Below, in pieces: positions 7,234 to 8,218 of a stretch of DNA of 8,218 nucleotides. Numbering within the stretch: position 1 is the first letter of the stretch; each line of letters opens with the position of its first letter. The stretch covers positions 1 to 8,218 of the forward strand of contig DASQVO010000499.1 of the NCBI GenBank assembly GCA_035640715.1. The letters are read 5' to 3'. Origin of the DNA: DASQVO01 sp035640715 (GTDB lineage Bacteria > Actinomycetota > Actinomycetes > Streptosporangiales > Streptosporangiaceae). Made by a program: the position numbers and the translations under genes. Below the pieces are notes generated by a model. That model was not told the origin of the DNA. It searched no databases and was given only the letters and a program-made list of their open reading frames with translations.

Positions 7234-7259
7234 GGTATATACATCTTGATGTCTATGCC
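7234..7259. promoter_or_regulatory. 26 bp imperfect palindrome, probable GntR-family operator
   Basis: An inverted repeat centred between 7246 and 7247. Its 12 bp core, ACATCTTGATGT, has matching 5 bp arms around TT, and the outer arms GGTATAT and CTATGCC also match except at two positions each side. Of 13 base pairs across the axis, 10 are complementary. It lies in an AT-rich patch, the only one in the 132 bp gap between the divergent regulator and binding-protein genes. Size, symmetry and position fit an operator for a dimeric GntR/HutC repressor acting on both promoters. That the neighbouring regulator binds it is inference. Confidence 0.6.
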
Positions 7260-7265
7260 GGGCAA
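7236..7265 (-). promoter_or_regulatory. Possible sigma70-type promoter of the transport/hydrolase operon
   Basis: On the minus strand, TTGCCC (7260-7265) and TATATA (7236-7241) are separated by 18 bp and read toward the binding-protein gene, about 50 bp before its ATG. The match to -35/-10 consensus is moderate, but the operator palindrome covers the spacer and the -10 element, as expected for a site where a repressor blocks RNA polymerase. The regulator's own promoter could not be assigned. Confidence 0.35.
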
Positions 7266-7304
7266 CGGCAGAGTGAACACTTGGGGTATGACGTTGAACT
7301 TCCT

Positions 7305-7310
7305 GGAGAG
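7305..7310 (+). promoter_or_regulatory. Ribosome binding site of the GntR-family gene
   Basis: GGAGAG lies 6 bases before GTG 7317-7319. It selects this start over the in-frame TTG at 7281, which has no comparable site and would add 12 residues unlike a GntR N-terminus. Confidence 0.6.
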
Positions 7311-7316
7311 ACACCC

Positions 7317-8087
7317 GTGACTGACTCCGGCGCAAACAGGCAGCTAGGGTCCCCGTTCGGGCTGCTCCGCCCGGTGCAGCGGACGGCCGGGGTGGCCGTA
7401 TGGCAGCAGCTTCGCGCCGACATCCTGGGCCGGATCGAGAACGGCAGCCTGTCACCGGGGGACGCGCTGCCGCCGGAGACGGCACTTGCCGAGGCATACC
7501 AGGTCAGCCGGCTCACGGTCCGGCGGGCACTCTCGGACCTCGCCCGCATCGGCGTCGTGCGGACCGAGCATGGCGTCGGGAGTTTCGTGGCGTCCCAGCC
7601 GTTGCGCCACCGCATCGACGATGGGCAGGTCAGCCTGCTGGAGTCGATGGCGAAAAGGGGTCACACGGTACGCCAGCTGGTTCTTGACGCATCCCGGGCC
7701 GACCCGGCCGCGGCGCAGAAGTATGAGTTCCCGACCTTCCCCGGTGCCGTCATGGAGTACCGCTACATCCGCTGGGTGGATGAGCTGCCCTGGTCGGTGT
7801 CCTTCGCCGCTGTTCCCATTGCGCTCGCCCCGCCGAACTGGGACGGCAGCAACAGCCTGTTCGCAGCGATGTCGGCGGCCCATGGCGTCGAGGTCCGGCG
7901 CGACGATCGCTATTTCTCTGCGGTGCCCGCCACCCCGGACGATGCCGCCTGGCTGGAAGTCCAGGTGGGAGCGCCTCTGCTACTGCTGAGGGGGACCAAT
8001 AGCGACGCGCGGGGGCAGGCGGTGGCCTATATCGTCCACCGCATCCGCGGCGACCGGGCCGAGTACGGCATGCGCGTCCCCCGCTGA
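7317..8087 (+). CDS. GntR family transcriptional regulator, HutC/UTRA subfamily
   Basis: A 256-residue DNA-binding regulator starting at GTG 7317. The N-terminal winged helix covers about residues 27-92; VWQQLRADILGRIENGSLSPGD leads into the GntR core LPPETALAEAYQVSRLTVRR (51-70), ALSDLARIGVVRTEHGVGSF (71-90) being the recognition helix end and wing. Residues about 105-250 form a UTRA-type ligand-binding domain, with EYRYIRWVDELPWSVSFAAVP and the C-terminal YIVHRIRGDRAEYGMRVPR typical of the HutC group. It is transcribed divergently from the operon, with a palindrome between them, so it most likely represses the operon, and perhaps itself, until an imported ligand or its metabolite binds. GntR/UTRA regulators (PhnR, PhnF) accompany phosphonate or phosphate genes in other bacteria, consistent with the proposed role. 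The effector is unknown. Confidence 0.92.
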   Translation: MTDSGANRQLGSPFGLLRPVQRTAGVAVWQQLRADILGRIENGSLSPGDALPPETALAEAYQVSRLTVRRALSDLARIGVVRTEHGVGSFVASQPLRHRIDDGQVSLLESMAKRGHTVRQLVLDASRADPAAAQKYEFPTFPGAVMEYRYIRWVDELPWSVSFAAVPIALAPPNWDGSNSLFAAMSAAHGVEVRRDDRYFSAVPATPDDAAWLEVQVGAPLLLLRGTNSDARGQAVAYIVHRIRGDRAEYGMRVPR

Positions 8088-8123
8088 GGCGATCACACGA
8101 AGGCGGCCAATGATGGAGGCTGG

Positions 8124-8154
8124 CCGGTGCGGTCCCGGCCGTCCGCCGCACCGG
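8124..8154. terminator. GC-rich hairpin, probable terminator after the regulator gene
   Basis: Arms CCGGTGCGG (8124-8132) and CCGCACCGG (8146-8154) form a perfect 9 bp stem with a 13-base loop, 36 bases after the GntR-family stop codon. No T-run follows, which is usual for actinomycete terminators. If a minus-strand gene does end at 8180, the hairpin would serve both genes. Confidence 0.5.
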
Positions 8155-8168
8155 AATGATCACACCAG

Positions 8169-8192
8169 GCGCGCCGCTGCTAGGCGGCGTGC
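8169..8192. terminator. Second GC-rich hairpin
   Basis: Arms at 8169-8177 and 8184-8192 pair over 9 bp with one G-T wobble and a 6-base loop, TGCTAG. It may be a backup terminator or simply GC-rich sequence around the end of a gene on the other strand. No T-tract is seen. Confidence 0.3.
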
Positions 8193-8218
8193 GCGCGCCG
8201 CATCCGGCGGCGGCGTTC
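8180..8218 (-). CDS. Possible C-terminal end of a gene entering from the right edge
   Basis: On the minus strand, a frame open from the window edge reads ERRRRMRRAHAA and stops at TAG (8182-8180). A basic C-terminal tail like this is common in actinomycete membrane and other proteins, and a gene here would converge with the regulator across the hairpin at 8124-8154. Only 12 codons are visible, so this is a suggestion and no function can be given. Confidence 0.22.
   Translation of the reverse strand, partial: ERRRRMRRAHAA

Larger units (their letters stand above)
8088..8218. other. Non-coding tail after the regulator gene
   Basis: 131 bp to the window edge containing two GC-rich hairpins and a direct repeat of GATCACAC (8091-8098 and 8158-8165). 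A short ATG frame (8110 to the edge) and a minus-strand tail (8180-8218) are the only coding possibilities seen; neither is secure. Confidence 0.5.

Noticed and set aside
8110..8218. Start of a plus-strand gene at ATG 8110 with GAAGG upstream
   Set aside because: The 36 visible codons are Arg/Gly/Ala-rich and cover both hairpins; the site is weak and the composition looks non-coding.
1..8218. CRISPR arrays, tRNA or rRNA genes, insertion sequences and integration sites
   Set aside because: No spaced direct repeats, tRNA-like cloverleaf, rRNA sequence, transposase motif or terminal inverted repeats were seen.

Overview
The window is high-GC DNA with strong G/C preference at third codon positions, GTG starts beside ATG, short or overlapping gene junctions and an Ala/Ser/Thr-rich lipoprotein signal. 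This points to an actinomycete (Streptomyces/Streptosporangium/Frankia-like); no genus can be named from the sequence.

Layout. Positions 1-1929 (+) hold the 3' part of a HerA/DUF87-type P-loop ATPase gene that begins before the window. Converging on it, reading right to left from 7184, is a four-gene operon: a solute-binding lipoprotein (6081-7184), a fused two-domain permease (4291-6108), a cytoplasmic alkaline-phosphatase-superfamily hydrolase resembling phosphonoacetate hydrolase (3147-4277), and an ABC ATPase (from 3126). Junctions are tight: 28 bp overlap, 13 bp gap, 20 bp gap. A GntR/HutC-type regulator (7317-8087, +) is divergent from the operon. The 132 bp between them hold a 26 bp imperfect palindrome (7234-7259) overlapping a plausible operon promoter. 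After the regulator come a strong hairpin (8124-8154) and possibly the last codons of another gene entering from the right edge on the minus strand.

Interpretation. The binding protein and permease look like the 2-aminoethylphosphonate/ferric-type transporter group (PhnS, PhnU, PhnV). All seven expected metal-site residues of a phosphonoacetate-hydrolase-type active site are visible in the enzyme, which has no signal peptide. The most economical reading is a self-contained, GntR-controlled system that imports a phosphonate, perhaps phosphonoacetate, and cleaves it inside the cell to release phosphate. No transaminase, phosphonatase or aldehyde dehydrogenase gene is in the window, so the substrate may need only one enzymatic step. 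The substrate assignment is inference.

A structural oddity is that the ABC ATPase frame has no stop codon after its natural C-terminal domain. It runs about 618 bp antisense through the HerA gene, in codon register, until a CTA leucine codon of that gene supplies a TAG.
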